Shown here: positions 7,067 to 16,083 of the stretch, in pieces | How positions within the stretch are numbered: the stretch's first letter is position 1 | How the letters are laid out: every line of letters starts with the position of its first letter | NCBI GenBank assembly: GCA_035606665.1 | Contig: DATNEY010000033.1 | Coordinates: forward strand, 66,445-130,444 | Direction: 5' to 3' | From: DASUGC01 sp035606665 | GTDB lineage: Bacteria > Acidobacteriota > Vicinamibacteria > Vicinamibacterales > SCN-69-37 | DNA length: 64,000 nt | Translations under genes and position numbers: made by a program | The notes under the pieces: model-generated | The model's input: the letters and a program-made list of their open reading frames with translations, nothing else | What the model was told of the DNA's origin: nothing | The model's database searches: none

Positions 7067-8962
7067 GTGTCGTCCGTTTTCTGTTTCCTGCTGAGCACCC
7101 TCTCCCTGGTCTGGGTGCTGGTCGTCATCAGTCCGCAGACGTATCGACCGCTCATGCTCCTGATCGGCGCGTGGGCGATCTTCCGTACGTTTCCCACGAA
7201 GGGGCGCTACGGTCCCGCGATCGACACGCTCTGCGTGATCGCGGCGCTGTTCGGGCTCGGCTGGCCGCTGGCGCAGGGCGAGGCCTTTCTCTATCGCGCG
7301 GCGAATCCAACAGGCGGCGACATGCTCGCGGGCCTTGCGGCCATCGCCGTCGTCCTCGAGATCACCCGACGGACCACCGGCTGGATTCTGCCGATCTCCG
7401 GCCTGGCGTTTCTGGGATACGCGATCGCGGGTCCGTGGCTCCCGTCGATCGGCCTGACCGGCATCGCGCATCGCGGTTACGACCTGCCGCGGCTCGTCGG
7501 CAATCTCTACATGACACTCGAGGGCATCTACGGCGTGCCGCTCGACGTCGCCGCGAGTTACATCATTCTGTTCAGCATCTACGGGGCGGTCCTCGAAAAG
7601 TCCGGAGCGGGGCAGTTCTTCCTGGACTTTGCGATGAGCCTCTCGAGGCGCGGCAACCCCGCGAAGTCCGCGGGCCGATCGGTGACGCTCGCGGGGTTTC
7701 TACTCGGCACGGTCTCGGGCAGCGGCGTCGCCACCACCGTCACGCTGGGATCGGTCGCCTGGCCGGTGATGCGGCGCGTTGGATTCGCCGCCGACACTGC
7801 CGGCGCGATGCTGGCGGCGTCGGGCATCGGCGCATTGCTCTCGCCTCCAACGCTCGGCGCCGCGGCCTTCCTGATCGCGGAGTACCTGCGGATTTCTTAC
7901 CTTGATGTTCTGGTGATGGCCACCATACCGACCGCACTGTATTACCTGTCTATCGCCCTCATGATCGAAGGCGAGAGCGCGGTCGCGGTCGGTTCAGGGC
8001 GCCGGGTTCAGGGTTCCGCGTTCGCCTCCGCGGTTCCGGGTTCACCTCAACAGGGAACCGAGAACCCTGAACCGGGCGCGCGAACCAGGAACCCTGAACC
8101 CGGCGCCCTGAACCGCTATCTACACTTCGCGTCTCTGGTCCTTGTCGCGGTCCTGATGGCGTCGGGCATGACCCCGTTTCGTGCTGTGTTCTGGTCAACC
8201 CTCGGTGCCGTCGCCGTGAGCTTTGTCATGTCCCGAGAGTGGTGGCTGACGCCGCGGCGGCTGGCCGAGGCGCTCGTCTCGGGCGGCCACGATGTGCTGT
8301 CAGTCATCGCCACAACCGCTGTCGCCGGCATCATCGTCGGCGTGGTGACGCTGACGGGCCTCGGCCTCAAGGCCGCCGGCCTGATTGTCGGGATGGCCGG
8401 AGGGTCATTGACCCTTACCGTCGTCTTCGCGGCGCTGGCGGTGTGGATTCTCGGTCTCGCGGTGCCCGTGACCGCGTCTTACATCATCTCGGCGGTGATG
8501 GTCGTGCCCGCGCTGACCACCGTGGGCGTCGCGCCGGCGGCGGCGCACATGTTCATCTTCTATTACGCAGTGCTGTCGGAAGTGAGCCCGCCAACGGCCC
8601 TCGCCCCATTCGCGGCAGCCGCGCTGACGGGTGGCCGGCCCTTCCGCACAATGATGCTTACCTGGAAGTACACGCTGCCGGCTTTCCTTGTCCCGTTCGC
8701 GTTCACGCTCGATCCACGTGGTCTCGGCCTGCTCCTGCAGGGCTCCTGGTGGGACATCGTCAGCAGCGGAACAACGGCGGCGGTCGGAGTGGCCGGGCTC
8801 GCGATGGGCGTCGGCGGGTGGTGGGCCGGCGGTGCACCGGCCTGGGTTCGCGTTCTCGCGACGCTCGGCGGCTTGCTGCTCTTTCATCCTGCGCCAATGG
8901 CCGACATTCTGGGGTTCATTGGCCTGGGGGTGGCAGCGGCCGGCGCCCGCATCCGGCGGTAA
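7067..8962 (+). CDS. TRAP transporter permease, fused 4TM/12TM type
   Basis: 631 aa polytopic membrane protein from the GTG at 7067. It matches the fused DctQ-DctM permeases that work with TAXI receptors: conserved segments LLGTVSGSGVATTVTLG (about 220), GIGALLSPPTLGAAAF (about 260), GLAVPVTASYI (about 465) and SEVSPPTALAPFAAAA (about 505). Transport is driven by an ion gradient. Its likely receptor is the TAXI lipoprotein at 3210, three genes away and not in the same operon. Residues about 309-350 are not normal for the family: they are polar, Gly/Pro/Asn-rich and encoded by a 126-bp palindromic repeat (7990-8115) inserted in frame between two membrane segments. Confidence 0.9.
   Translation: MSSVFCFLLSTLSLVWVLVVISPQTYRPLMLLIGAWAIFRTFPTKGRYGPAIDTLCVIAALFGLGWPLAQGEAFLYRAANPTGGDMLAGLAAIAVVLEITRRTTGWILPISGLAFLGYAIAGPWLPSIGLTGIAHRGYDLPRLVGNLYMTLEGIYGVPLDVAASYIILFSIYGAVLEKSGAGQFFLDFAMSLSRRGNPAKSAGRSVTLAGFLLGTVSGSGVATTVTLGSVAWPVMRRVGFAADTAGAMLAASGIGALLSPPTLGAAAFLIAEYLRISYLDVLVMATIPTALYYLSIALMIEGESAVAVGSGRRVQGSAFASAVPGSPQQGTENPEPGARTRNPEPGALNRYLHFASLVLVAVLMASGMTPFRAVFWSTLGAVAVSFVMSREWWLTPRRLAEALVSGGHDVLSVIATTAVAGIIVGVVTLTGLGLKAAGLIVGMAGGSLTLTVVFAALAVWILGLAVPVTASYIISAVMVVPALTTVGVAPAAAHMFIFYYAVLSEVSPPTALAPFAAAALTGGRPFRTMMLTWKYTLPAFLVPFAFTLDPRGLGLLLQGSWWDIVSSGTTAAVGVAGLAMGVGGWWAGGAPAWVRVLATLGGLLLFHPAPMADILGFIGLGVAAAGARIRR
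7990..8115. repeat. 126-bp palindromic element inserted in frame in the TRAP permease gene
   Basis: The arms at 7990-8017 and 8088-8115 are perfect 28-bp inverted repeats. The left arm holds GGTTCAG-type units and the right arm GAACC-type units, mostly 7 bp apart. The length of 126 bp equals 18 heptamers and 42 codons, so the frame is kept with no stop. A related four-unit array lies at 59587-59614 in a true intergenic space, which shows that the sequence is normally a spacer. Confidence 0.85.
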
Positions 8963-9045
8963 ACCGGCGCGTTTCTGGACGTAGCGCCGCCCGGCGCACC
9001 GTCGTATTTCTGCTATCGTTTAGCGGCTCCCGAGCCCTGCGATCG

Positions 9046-9142
9046 CGTGAGTGAGCAGCGCGAACGAACCACGCGAACGGAGTGGGGCAATGGGGTCCCC
9101 GCGAGTGAGCGTGTCGGGAGTCCGAGGGCAAAGCCCTCGGAC
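9046..9142. repeat. Dispersed intergenic repeat, copy A
   Basis: A core of 40 bp at 9072-9111 matches the core of copy B at 18954-18993 in 34 of 40 positions, including CGCGAACGGAGTGGGG and CGAGTGAGCG. It is followed by a perfect 9-bp hairpin (9121-9141, loop AAA). It ends 27 bp before the start of the M14 peptidase gene. Upstream bases 8963-9045 show nothing else I recognise. Confidence 0.75.
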
Positions 9143-9169
9143 CAATAAATGTTCCCGGAGGATCGAGTA

Positions 9170-12145
9170 ATGAACAAGATGAAGCGTCACGTGCTTGCGG
9201 CCGCAGCCCTGGCGGTCGTTGGCGTGGGACTCGTTACGTTTGCCCAGGCGCCCGTCTCGGCGCAGCGACCTGAGGCCGCATTCACCGTCGACGCCAAGAT
9301 CACCACGCCCAAACAGGAGTGGGGACACAACGTCGGCGACGACTACTTCCTCGCCAACTACCAGCAGCTGATGGCGTACTGGAAGAAGCTCGACGCCCAA
9401 TCCGACAGGATTCAGGTGATCGAGATCGGCCAGACGGCGATGAAGAAGCCGCAGTTGATGGCCATCATCACGTCGCCCGCCAATCACAAGAACCTCGCGC
9501 GCTACAAGGAAATCTCGCGCCGGCTCTCGCTGGCCGAGGGCCTGACCGACGATCAGGCGCGCGCCCTCGCGAAGGAAGGCAAGTCGGTGATCTGGATCGA
9601 CGGCGGCCTGCACGCGAGCGAAGTGCTTGGCGCCCAGCAGTTGCTCGAGACGGTCTATCAGCTCGTCGCCCGGACGGACGAGGAGACGATGCGTTTCCTG
9701 AACGACGCCATCATCCTGTGCGTGCCGGCGAACCCGGATGGCATGGACCTCGTGTCCGACGCTTACATGAAGTACACAGGCACGACCGGCGGCCATCCCG
9801 GGCTCTACAACTACTACGCGGGCCACGACAACAACCGCGACTCGTACATGAACGCGCTGCCGGAAACCACGAACATGAGCAAGCAGATGTATCGCGAGTG
9901 GTTCCCGCAGATCATGTACAACCATCATCAGGCGGGCCCCGGCGGATCGGTGATGTTCGCCCCGCCGTTCCGCGACCCGCACAACTTCAACTTCCATCCG
10001 ATGACGCCGGCGAACGTGGATCTGATCGGCTCGATCATGGCCGCGCGCTTCATCGAAGAAGGCAAGCCTGGCGTGGTCTCGCGCAAGGGCGCCTCGTACT
10101 CGACGTGGTGGAACGGCGGGCTGCGGACGACGGCCTACTTCCACAACCAGATCGGCATCCTGACGGAGACGATCGGCAATCCGACGCCGGGCAGCATCAC
10201 CTGGAACCCGACCTTCGGCGTGTCGAACTCGAGCTCGTGGTGGGGCATCACGCCGCAGCAGGTCTGGCACTTCCGGCAGTCGATCGACTACTCGATCACC
10301 GCCAATCGCGCGGTCCTGGATTTCGCGTCGCGTTACCGTGAGACCAACCTCTACCGCATCTACCAGATGGGCAAGGACGAGATTCAGTGGGGCAATGAAG
10401 ACCACTGGACGTTCACGCCGCATCGGGTGGAGAAGGTGCGTGCCGCGATTGCCGGCGCCGCGCCGGCGGCTGGCGCGGGCGGCGCCGGCGGTGGCCGCGG
10501 TGCCGGCGGTGGTGGCGGCGGCGGACGCGGAGGCGGCGGGGGAGTCAACGGCAATGCCCTCTATGCCGCATACACGACGAAGGAAAACCGCGATCCGCGA
10601 GGCTTCATCATGCCGAGCGATGCGCCGGACTTCGGCAACTCCGTCCGGTTTGTCAATGCCCTCTTCAAGTCGGGCATCACGATCCACCGCGCGACGGCAG
10701 CATTCACTGTGGCGGGCAAGCAGTACCCCGTCAACTCCCTGATCGTGAAGTCGGCCCAGGCGTTCCGTCCCCACGTGATGGATATGTTCGAGCCGCAGGA
10801 TCACCCGGACGACATCCCGTACCCCGGTGCGCCTCCGACTCGTCCCTACGATGTCGCCGGGTACACGCTCGCGTTCCAGATGGGCGTACAGTTCGATCGC
10901 ATCCTCGACGGCTTCGACGGCCCGTTCGAGAAGCTCACGGACTTCGCGAAGGTTCCGGCGGGAACCATCCGTGGTGCGCAGACCGCCGCCGGCTATTACT
11001 TCAGCCATAAGTCCACGGACAGCTTCATCGCGATCAACCGCTTGCTCGCGGCCGGCGAAGACGTGTCCTGGCTGGCTGACGGCCCGATGGGGCCCGGCAC
11101 GTTCTTCGTCGCGAACAAACCGACAACGCGCGCAGCGCTTCAGAAGATCGCGACGGATCTGGGCGTGAGCTTCGACAGCGCGGTCACAGCGCCGACAGGC
11201 ACGATGTCGAAGCTGCGTAAGCTCCGCATCGGCCTCTACGACACGTACTCGGGAACGATGCCGTCGGGCTGGACGCGTCTGCTGCTCGAGAATTTCGAGT
11301 TCCCGTACGAGACCGTCTATCCGCCGATGCTCGACGCCGGTAACCTGCGCGCGAAGTACGACGTGCTCATCTTTAATGATGGCGGCCTGATTGGTGCGGG
11401 CGGCGCGGGTGGTGGGCGTGGCGGTGGCGGCGGTGCCGGCGGCGACGCGCCGCCAGCAGGTGGTGATCCGGCGGCCGCCGGTCGAGCCGGCGGAGCTGGT
11501 GGTGGCCGAGGTGGCGGAGCGGGGGGCCAGGGTGGCCGTGGCGCGGGCGCGGGTCAGAAGGCGCCCGGTGACGACCGTCCGGCGTTCATCGACTATCCCG
11601 AAGAGTTCACGAAGCGCCGCGGCAACATGTCGGCCGCGACGATGGAGAAGATCAAGCAGTTCGTGGACGAGGGCGGGACGGTAGTCGCGATCGGCGCCGC
11701 AGCGACACCCGCGGTGCAGATGTTCAAGCTGCCGCTGAAGCAGGACACGATGGCCATGTCCAGCAACGAGTACTACGTGCCCGGGTCGGTGCTCCGCGTG
11801 GCTGTGGATCCGAAGAACCCGCTCGCGCACGGCTACGGCGATCAGGCGGACATCTTCTTCGACAACAGCCCGGTGTTCCGTCCCGACGCCACGGCCGGCG
11901 GGCCCGGCGTGACGATGCGGACGGTCGCATGGTTCAACAGCCCCGAGCCGCTTCGAAGCGGTTGGGCGTGGGGTCAGAAGGTGCTCGACAAGGGCATCCA
12001 GATCGTCGAAGCGAACGTCAACAAGGGCCGTGTCTTCGTATTCGGCAACGAGCTGATCTTCCGCACGCAGCCGCACGGCAATTACAAGTTCTTCTTCAAC
12101 GGCATGTATCTGTCGGTGGCACCGGAAATGACGGGCGGCAGGTAG
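9170..12145 (+). CDS. Secreted M14-family zinc carboxypeptidase, first paralogue
   Basis: 991 aa. The ATG at 9170 is preceded by GGAGGA with 7 bp spacing, better than the upstream ATG at 9149. A signal peptide ends near APVSAQ. The N-terminal half is an M14 metallocarboxypeptidase: zinc ligands H148 and E151 (GGLHASE), a second histidine in YNHHQAGPGG (252/253), and the likely catalytic Glu333 in ILTETIGNP. Two long Gly/Arg-rich loops (about 435-460 and 742-800) interrupt an otherwise conserved body. The C-terminal part has a glutamine-amidotransferase-like look (VLIFNDGGL, VDEGGTVVAIG), a frequent accessory domain in large M14 proteins. It is probably a periplasmic or secreted peptidase. Confidence 0.9.
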   Translation: MNKMKRHVLAAAALAVVGVGLVTFAQAPVSAQRPEAAFTVDAKITTPKQEWGHNVGDDYFLANYQQLMAYWKKLDAQSDRIQVIEIGQTAMKKPQLMAIITSPANHKNLARYKEISRRLSLAEGLTDDQARALAKEGKSVIWIDGGLHASEVLGAQQLLETVYQLVARTDEETMRFLNDAIILCVPANPDGMDLVSDAYMKYTGTTGGHPGLYNYYAGHDNNRDSYMNALPETTNMSKQMYREWFPQIMYNHHQAGPGGSVMFAPPFRDPHNFNFHPMTPANVDLIGSIMAARFIEEGKPGVVSRKGASYSTWWNGGLRTTAYFHNQIGILTETIGNPTPGSITWNPTFGVSNSSSWWGITPQQVWHFRQSIDYSITANRAVLDFASRYRETNLYRIYQMGKDEIQWGNEDHWTFTPHRVEKVRAAIAGAAPAAGAGGAGGGRGAGGGGGGGRGGGGGVNGNALYAAYTTKENRDPRGFIMPSDAPDFGNSVRFVNALFKSGITIHRATAAFTVAGKQYPVNSLIVKSAQAFRPHVMDMFEPQDHPDDIPYPGAPPTRPYDVAGYTLAFQMGVQFDRILDGFDGPFEKLTDFAKVPAGTIRGAQTAAGYYFSHKSTDSFIAINRLLAAGEDVSWLADGPMGPGTFFVANKPTTRAALQKIATDLGVSFDSAVTAPTGTMSKLRKLRIGLYDTYSGTMPSGWTRLLLENFEFPYETVYPPMLDAGNLRAKYDVLIFNDGGLIGAGGAGGGRGGGGGAGGDAPPAGGDPAAAGRAGGAGGGRGGGAGGQGGRGAGAGQKAPGDDRPAFIDYPEEFTKRRGNMSAATMEKIKQFVDEGGTVVAIGAAATPAVQMFKLPLKQDTMAMSSNEYYVPGSVLRVAVDPKNPLAHGYGDQADIFFDNSPVFRPDATAGGPGVTMRTVAWFNSPEPLRSGWAWGQKVLDKGIQIVEANVNKGRVFVFGNELIFRTQPHGNYKFFFNGMYLSVAPEMTGGR

Positions 12146-12156
12146 CTCTCCTGTCG

Positions 12157-12329
12157 TTCCACACGGAGAACACAGAGTCGGTTGGCCGAGCGTCGCCTGG
12201 CGGCTGAGCCGCCAGGCGGCCCATGGCCGGTGAGCAACGCGCGAAAAGGCGAGCAAGACATCCCGGCGATTTTCTTGAGGATGTCTTGGTCGCCTTTTCC
12301 GTGTAATCCTTCGTGGTCTCAGTGTGAAA
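12157..12329. repeat. Nested palindromic element between the two M14 genes
   Basis: An outer imperfect inverted repeat (12157-12177 with 12309-12329, 16 of 21 paired) contains a perfect 11-bp hairpin (CGCCTGGCGGC, three-base loop, near 12195) and an inner 20-bp inverted repeat with one mismatch (12244-12263 with 12279-12298). It fills most of the 219 bp between the M14 genes. The inner hairpin followed by CTTTTCC could terminate transcription. Confidence 0.65.
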
Positions 12330-12364
12330 GACGAGCATCGCGACGTTTGAGGTTCTTGACAATC

Positions 12365-15292
12365 ATGATCACTACAAGACGAACGCTTCTTCTGGCCGTC
12401 GCGCTGGCTACTGTCGTCGCCTCGCTGCAGGCGCAGACGCCTGCGCGCCCTGCCGCCGCAGCCGCCGCGCCGAAAGTCACGTCTCCAATGCAGGAGTGGG
12501 GGCATAGCGTCGGCGACGACTACTTCCTCGCCAACTACCAGCAGCTGATGGCGTACTGGAAGAAGCTCGCCACGGAATCGCCGCGTATCAAGCTCCAGGA
12601 GATCGGGAAGACCTCCGAAGGCAGGCCGATGCTGATGGCGATCATCACGTCACCGGCCAATCACAAGAACCTCCAGCGCTACCAGGTGATCTCGACACGG
12701 CTGGCCGCCGGGCGCCTGACCGACACGGAAGCCAGAGCTGCGGCCGCCGAGGGCAAGGCCGTGGTCTGGATCGACGGCGGCCTCCACGCGAACGAAACGC
12801 TGGGCGCGCAGCAGCTTCTCGAGCACGTCTATCAGATGGCCAGCATGGACGATCCGGAGACGCGCCGGATCCTGGACGACGTGATCCAGCTCGTCGTCCT
12901 CGTGAATCCGGACGGCATGGACCTCGTCTCCGACTGGTACATGAAGCACGGCAACATGAACATCCCGGTGCTCTACAGCAAGTACGCCGGGCACGACGAC
13001 AACCGCGATTTCTACATGTCCGCGATCTCCGAATCCGCGAACATCAACAAGATCATGTATCGCGACTGGGTCCCGCAGATTATGTACAACCATCACCAGA
13101 CCGGCCCGGCCGGCACGGTGATGTTCGCGCCGCCGTTCCGCGATCCGTTCAACTACAACTTCCATCCCTACGCCGTCGCCGGCATCGATGTCGTCGGCTC
13201 CATGATGGCGGAGCGCTTCATCATGGAAGGCAAGCCGGGCGTCACGTCCCGCCGCGGCGCGCCGTACTCCACGTGGTTCAACGGCGGCATTCGCACGACC
13301 GCGCACTTCCACAACATCATCGGCATCCTGACCGAGACGATCGGCAATCCGACTCCGATCAGCATTCCGTTCCTGGCGTCGAAGCAGCTGGGCGACTCGA
13401 ACCTGTGGTGGCCGATCGGCCCGCAGACGACGTGGCACATGCGCCAGTCGATTGACTACTCGATGACGGCCAATCGCGCGATTCTGGATTACGCGTCCCG
13501 CTACCGCGAGCGCGTGCTCTACAACATGCACGTCATGGGGCGCGACGAAGTGAAGTGGGGCAGCGAGGATCACTGGACCTACACCCCGCACAAGATGGCC
13601 GCCATTCAGGCGGACCTCATCGCCAAGGGCGTCACGCCGGGCACGGCGATTCCAGGCGCGGCCTCCACACTTACTCTCGGAGGCGGGGGGCGCGGTGGCG
13701 GCGGGGGCGGGGGGCGCGGAGGGGCTGGGGGCGGCGGTGCCGATCCGCTGTACACGGCCATCAATGCCAAGGAACTCCGCGATCCACGCGGCTATGTTCT
13801 GCCGGCCGATCAGCCTGATTTCGCGACGGCCGTGAAGTTCGTGAACACGCTGATCAAGACCGGCATCACGATCCATCGTGCGACGGCCTCGTTCACGGTG
13901 AACGGCAAGAGCTATCCGGCCAACTCGCTCGTCGTAAAGACGGCGCAGGGATTCCGGCCGCACATCCTCGACATGTTCGAGCCGCAGGATCATCCGGACG
14001 ACATCCCGTACCCGGGCGGGCCGCCAACGCCGCCATACGACTCGACCGGTTACACGCTCGCATACACGATGGGCGTCAAGTTCGATCGCATTCTCGACGG
14101 CTTCGACGGCCCATTCGTGGCACTGACGGACTTCGCGAAGGTTCCGGCCGGCTCGCTGGGAGACCCCGCCACGAGTCCAGGGTTGCCGCAGACGCCCGCC
14201 GGTTACTACTTCAGTCATCAGGTGAACGACAGCTTCACGGCGATCAATCGCCTGCTCGCCGCGAATGAAGACGTCTCGTGGCTCTTCAACGGCCCGATGG
14301 GCTACGGCACGTTCTACGTCGCCGCGAAACCGACCACCCGCGCGGTTCTCCAGAAAGCCGCGACGGATCTTGGCGTGCGCTTCCAGCCCACGATGACGGC
14401 GCCGACGGGATTTGCGTCGAAGCTCCGCAAGCCCCGCATCGCGCTGTTCGACACGTACGGCGGTGGCATGCCGTCAGGCTGGACGCGCCTCATCTTCGAG
14501 AACTTCGAGTTCCCGTTTGAAGTGGTGTACCCCGGCGACCTCGACAAAGGCGGCCTGCGCGCGAAGTACGACGTCATCGTCTTCAACGGAGCAGGTGCTC
14601 CAGCCGGCGGTGGCGGAGGACGCGGAGGTGGCGCGGGTGCGGGTGGAGGACGCGGAGACGGGGCCGGAGATGGCGGAGCGGAGGAAGTCGGAGGGCGTGG
14701 TGGCCGGGCGGGATTCACGCCCCAGCCCGTCCCCGAGGAGTTCGCGCGTCGTCAGGGCAACGTGACGGCCGAGACGATGGCCAAGATCAAGGAGTTCGTC
14801 GCTGAGGGCGGCACGGTCCTGGCCATCGGTAACGTCACGTCGTCATTCGCGGCCCAGCTCGGCGTACCGGTGACGAATCATCTCGTCGAGGGCGGCAGCG
14901 CGCTGCCACGCGAAAAGTACTTCGCGCCTGGCTGCGTGCTCGAGCTGGCCGTGGACAACAAGAATCCGCTCGCGCACGGCCTCGACAGCAAGATCGACGT
15001 GTTCTTCGACAGCGATCCGGTGTTCGCCATGAAGGCGGGCACCAGCGCCGTCGATGCGCGAGCGGTTGCGTGGTTCGCCAGTGCGAAACCGCTTCGCAGC
15101 GGCTGGGCGTGGGGCCAGCAGTATCTCGACAAGGGCATCGAGATCATCGACAGCTCGAGCGGCAAGGGCCGGGTGTTCCTGTTCGCGCCGGAGATCCTGT
15201 TCCGCGCGCAGCCGCACGGCACGTTCAAGCTGTTCTTCAACGGGATCTATCTCTCCGTGGCGCCGGACATGAAGGCGGGCGCGGGGCAGTAG
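12365..15292 (+). CDS. Secreted M14-family zinc carboxypeptidase, second paralogue
   Basis: 975 aa from the ATG at 12365. The frame is open 183 bp further up, but that stretch is the palindromic spacer. The signal peptide ends near VASLQAQ. It is a close paralogue of the preceding gene along its whole length: identical blocks include GDDYFLANYQQLMAYWKKL, and zinc ligands H141 and E144 (GGLHANE), YNHHQTGPAG and ILTETIGNPTP are kept. The Gly/Arg-rich loops occur at the same two positions (about 437-460 and 745-780) but differ in length and sequence. The pair looks like a tandem duplication with diverged specificity. The following CPBP gene is 25 bp downstream on the same strand. Confidence 0.9.
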   Translation: MITTRRTLLLAVALATVVASLQAQTPARPAAAAAAPKVTSPMQEWGHSVGDDYFLANYQQLMAYWKKLATESPRIKLQEIGKTSEGRPMLMAIITSPANHKNLQRYQVISTRLAAGRLTDTEARAAAAEGKAVVWIDGGLHANETLGAQQLLEHVYQMASMDDPETRRILDDVIQLVVLVNPDGMDLVSDWYMKHGNMNIPVLYSKYAGHDDNRDFYMSAISESANINKIMYRDWVPQIMYNHHQTGPAGTVMFAPPFRDPFNYNFHPYAVAGIDVVGSMMAERFIMEGKPGVTSRRGAPYSTWFNGGIRTTAHFHNIIGILTETIGNPTPISIPFLASKQLGDSNLWWPIGPQTTWHMRQSIDYSMTANRAILDYASRYRERVLYNMHVMGRDEVKWGSEDHWTYTPHKMAAIQADLIAKGVTPGTAIPGAASTLTLGGGGRGGGGGGGRGGAGGGGADPLYTAINAKELRDPRGYVLPADQPDFATAVKFVNTLIKTGITIHRATASFTVNGKSYPANSLVVKTAQGFRPHILDMFEPQDHPDDIPYPGGPPTPPYDSTGYTLAYTMGVKFDRILDGFDGPFVALTDFAKVPAGSLGDPATSPGLPQTPAGYYFSHQVNDSFTAINRLLAANEDVSWLFNGPMGYGTFYVAAKPTTRAVLQKAATDLGVRFQPTMTAPTGFASKLRKPRIALFDTYGGGMPSGWTRLIFENFEFPFEVVYPGDLDKGGLRAKYDVIVFNGAGAPAGGGGGRGGGAGAGGGRGDGAGDGGAEEVGGRGGRAGFTPQPVPEEFARRQGNVTAETMAKIKEFVAEGGTVLAIGNVTSSFAAQLGVPVTNHLVEGGSALPREKYFAPGCVLELAVDNKNPLAHGLDSKIDVFFDSDPVFAMKAGTSAVDARAVAWFASAKPLRSGWAWGQQYLDKGIEIIDSSSGKGRVFLFAPEILFRAQPHGTFKLFFNGIYLSVAPDMKAGAGQ

Positions 15293-15317
15293 GGCCGATC
15301 GCGGTGTCTAAGGAATC

Positions 15318-16061
15318 ATGACGACTCGCCAGGGCGTGCAGGGGCTCCTGGTTCTGGGCCTGGCGTACCTGCTGGTGCGCGTGTTCTGGATGGCGTCCGC
15401 GGTGGCAGGCCCGGCGTTCAACTCCGCCACTCTGGAGTCCACGGCGAAGATCGTGATTTGGGGCTGCGGTTGCCTGCCAGTTGCCCTGTGGCTGGCGCGC
15501 GACCGCACTGCCGCTGCGCTCGGCCTCGACGCCAGAATCGACCGAGGTCTCGCCTTTGGTCTCGTCGCGACGCTGCCGATGGCGGCGGCGCTGCTGCTGA
15601 TTCCTCATTCGAGGCCATTCAGTCCCGACCTCGCATTGGGCAGCGCCCTGCTCGGTCCGTTTGCCGAGGAACTACTCTTCCGTGGATTCCTCTTCGGATT
15701 GTTGTGGCGGATTGCCGGCTGGCCGCCTTCGGCGGCGATCGCCATGAGCGCACTCTTGTTCGGCGGCGCCCACCAGATGGAAGTCTTTCCAATGATCGCG
15801 GGCGGCGTCGTGCTGGGCTGGGTCGCCTATCGCTGGAACAGTCTCTGGCCCGCCGTGGCCATGCACGGCTGCATGAATCTCTGGTGGGACCTGAGCCTCG
15901 GAAACTCTCTCGCGCGGGCCCCCGTGAATCCCGATCTGATGTCGACTGCACAGGTAATCTCAGTGGCCCTGGCGGTCGGCATGACGTTGCGCTGCACCGC
16001 CTCGAGTGCCTCAGGTACGTCGGGTGCGCGGACCGGGCTTACGCTGGCCAACGATCCTTAG
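15318..16061 (+). CDS. CPBP-family intramembrane glutamic protease (CAAX/Abi type)
   Basis: 247 aa with six or more hydrophobic helices. Three CPBP motifs are visible: EELLFRGFLFG (EExxxR, about residue 115), LFGGAH (FxxxH, about 148) and AMHGCMNLWW (HxxxN, about 185). This is the Rce1-like fold in which the Glu pair activates water for peptide cleavage inside the membrane. In bacteria the substrates are mostly unknown; bacteriocin immunity and maturation roles are documented for some members. TAAGGA lies upstream of the ATG. The last ~25 residues are polar and look non-conserved. Confidence 0.88.
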   Translation: MTTRQGVQGLLVLGLAYLLVRVFWMASAVAGPAFNSATLESTAKIVIWGCGCLPVALWLARDRTAAALGLDARIDRGLAFGLVATLPMAAALLLIPHSRPFSPDLALGSALLGPFAEELLFRGFLFGLLWRIAGWPPSAAIAMSALLFGGAHQMEVFPMIAGGVVLGWVAYRWNSLWPAVAMHGCMNLWWDLSLGNSLARAPVNPDLMSTAQVISVALAVGMTLRCTASSASGTSGARTGLTLANDP

Positions 16062-16083
16062 CGTTTTCACATCTAAGGGAGGT

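Noticed and set aside
7990..8115. Insertion sequence or intein in the TRAP permease
   Set aside because: No transposase, no target duplication seen, no intein motifs; only a 126-bp palindrome.
3210..8962. Single TRAP operon from receptor to permease
   Set aside because: Three other genes, one on the opposite strand, separate them; functional pairing is likely but co-transcription is not.
9020..12505. 1161-codon open frame on the minus strand opposite the first M14 gene
   Set aside because: Mirror of a GC-rich gene: Arg/His-rich translation, no motif, and the plus-strand frame has signal peptide, zinc site and a good ribosome-binding site.
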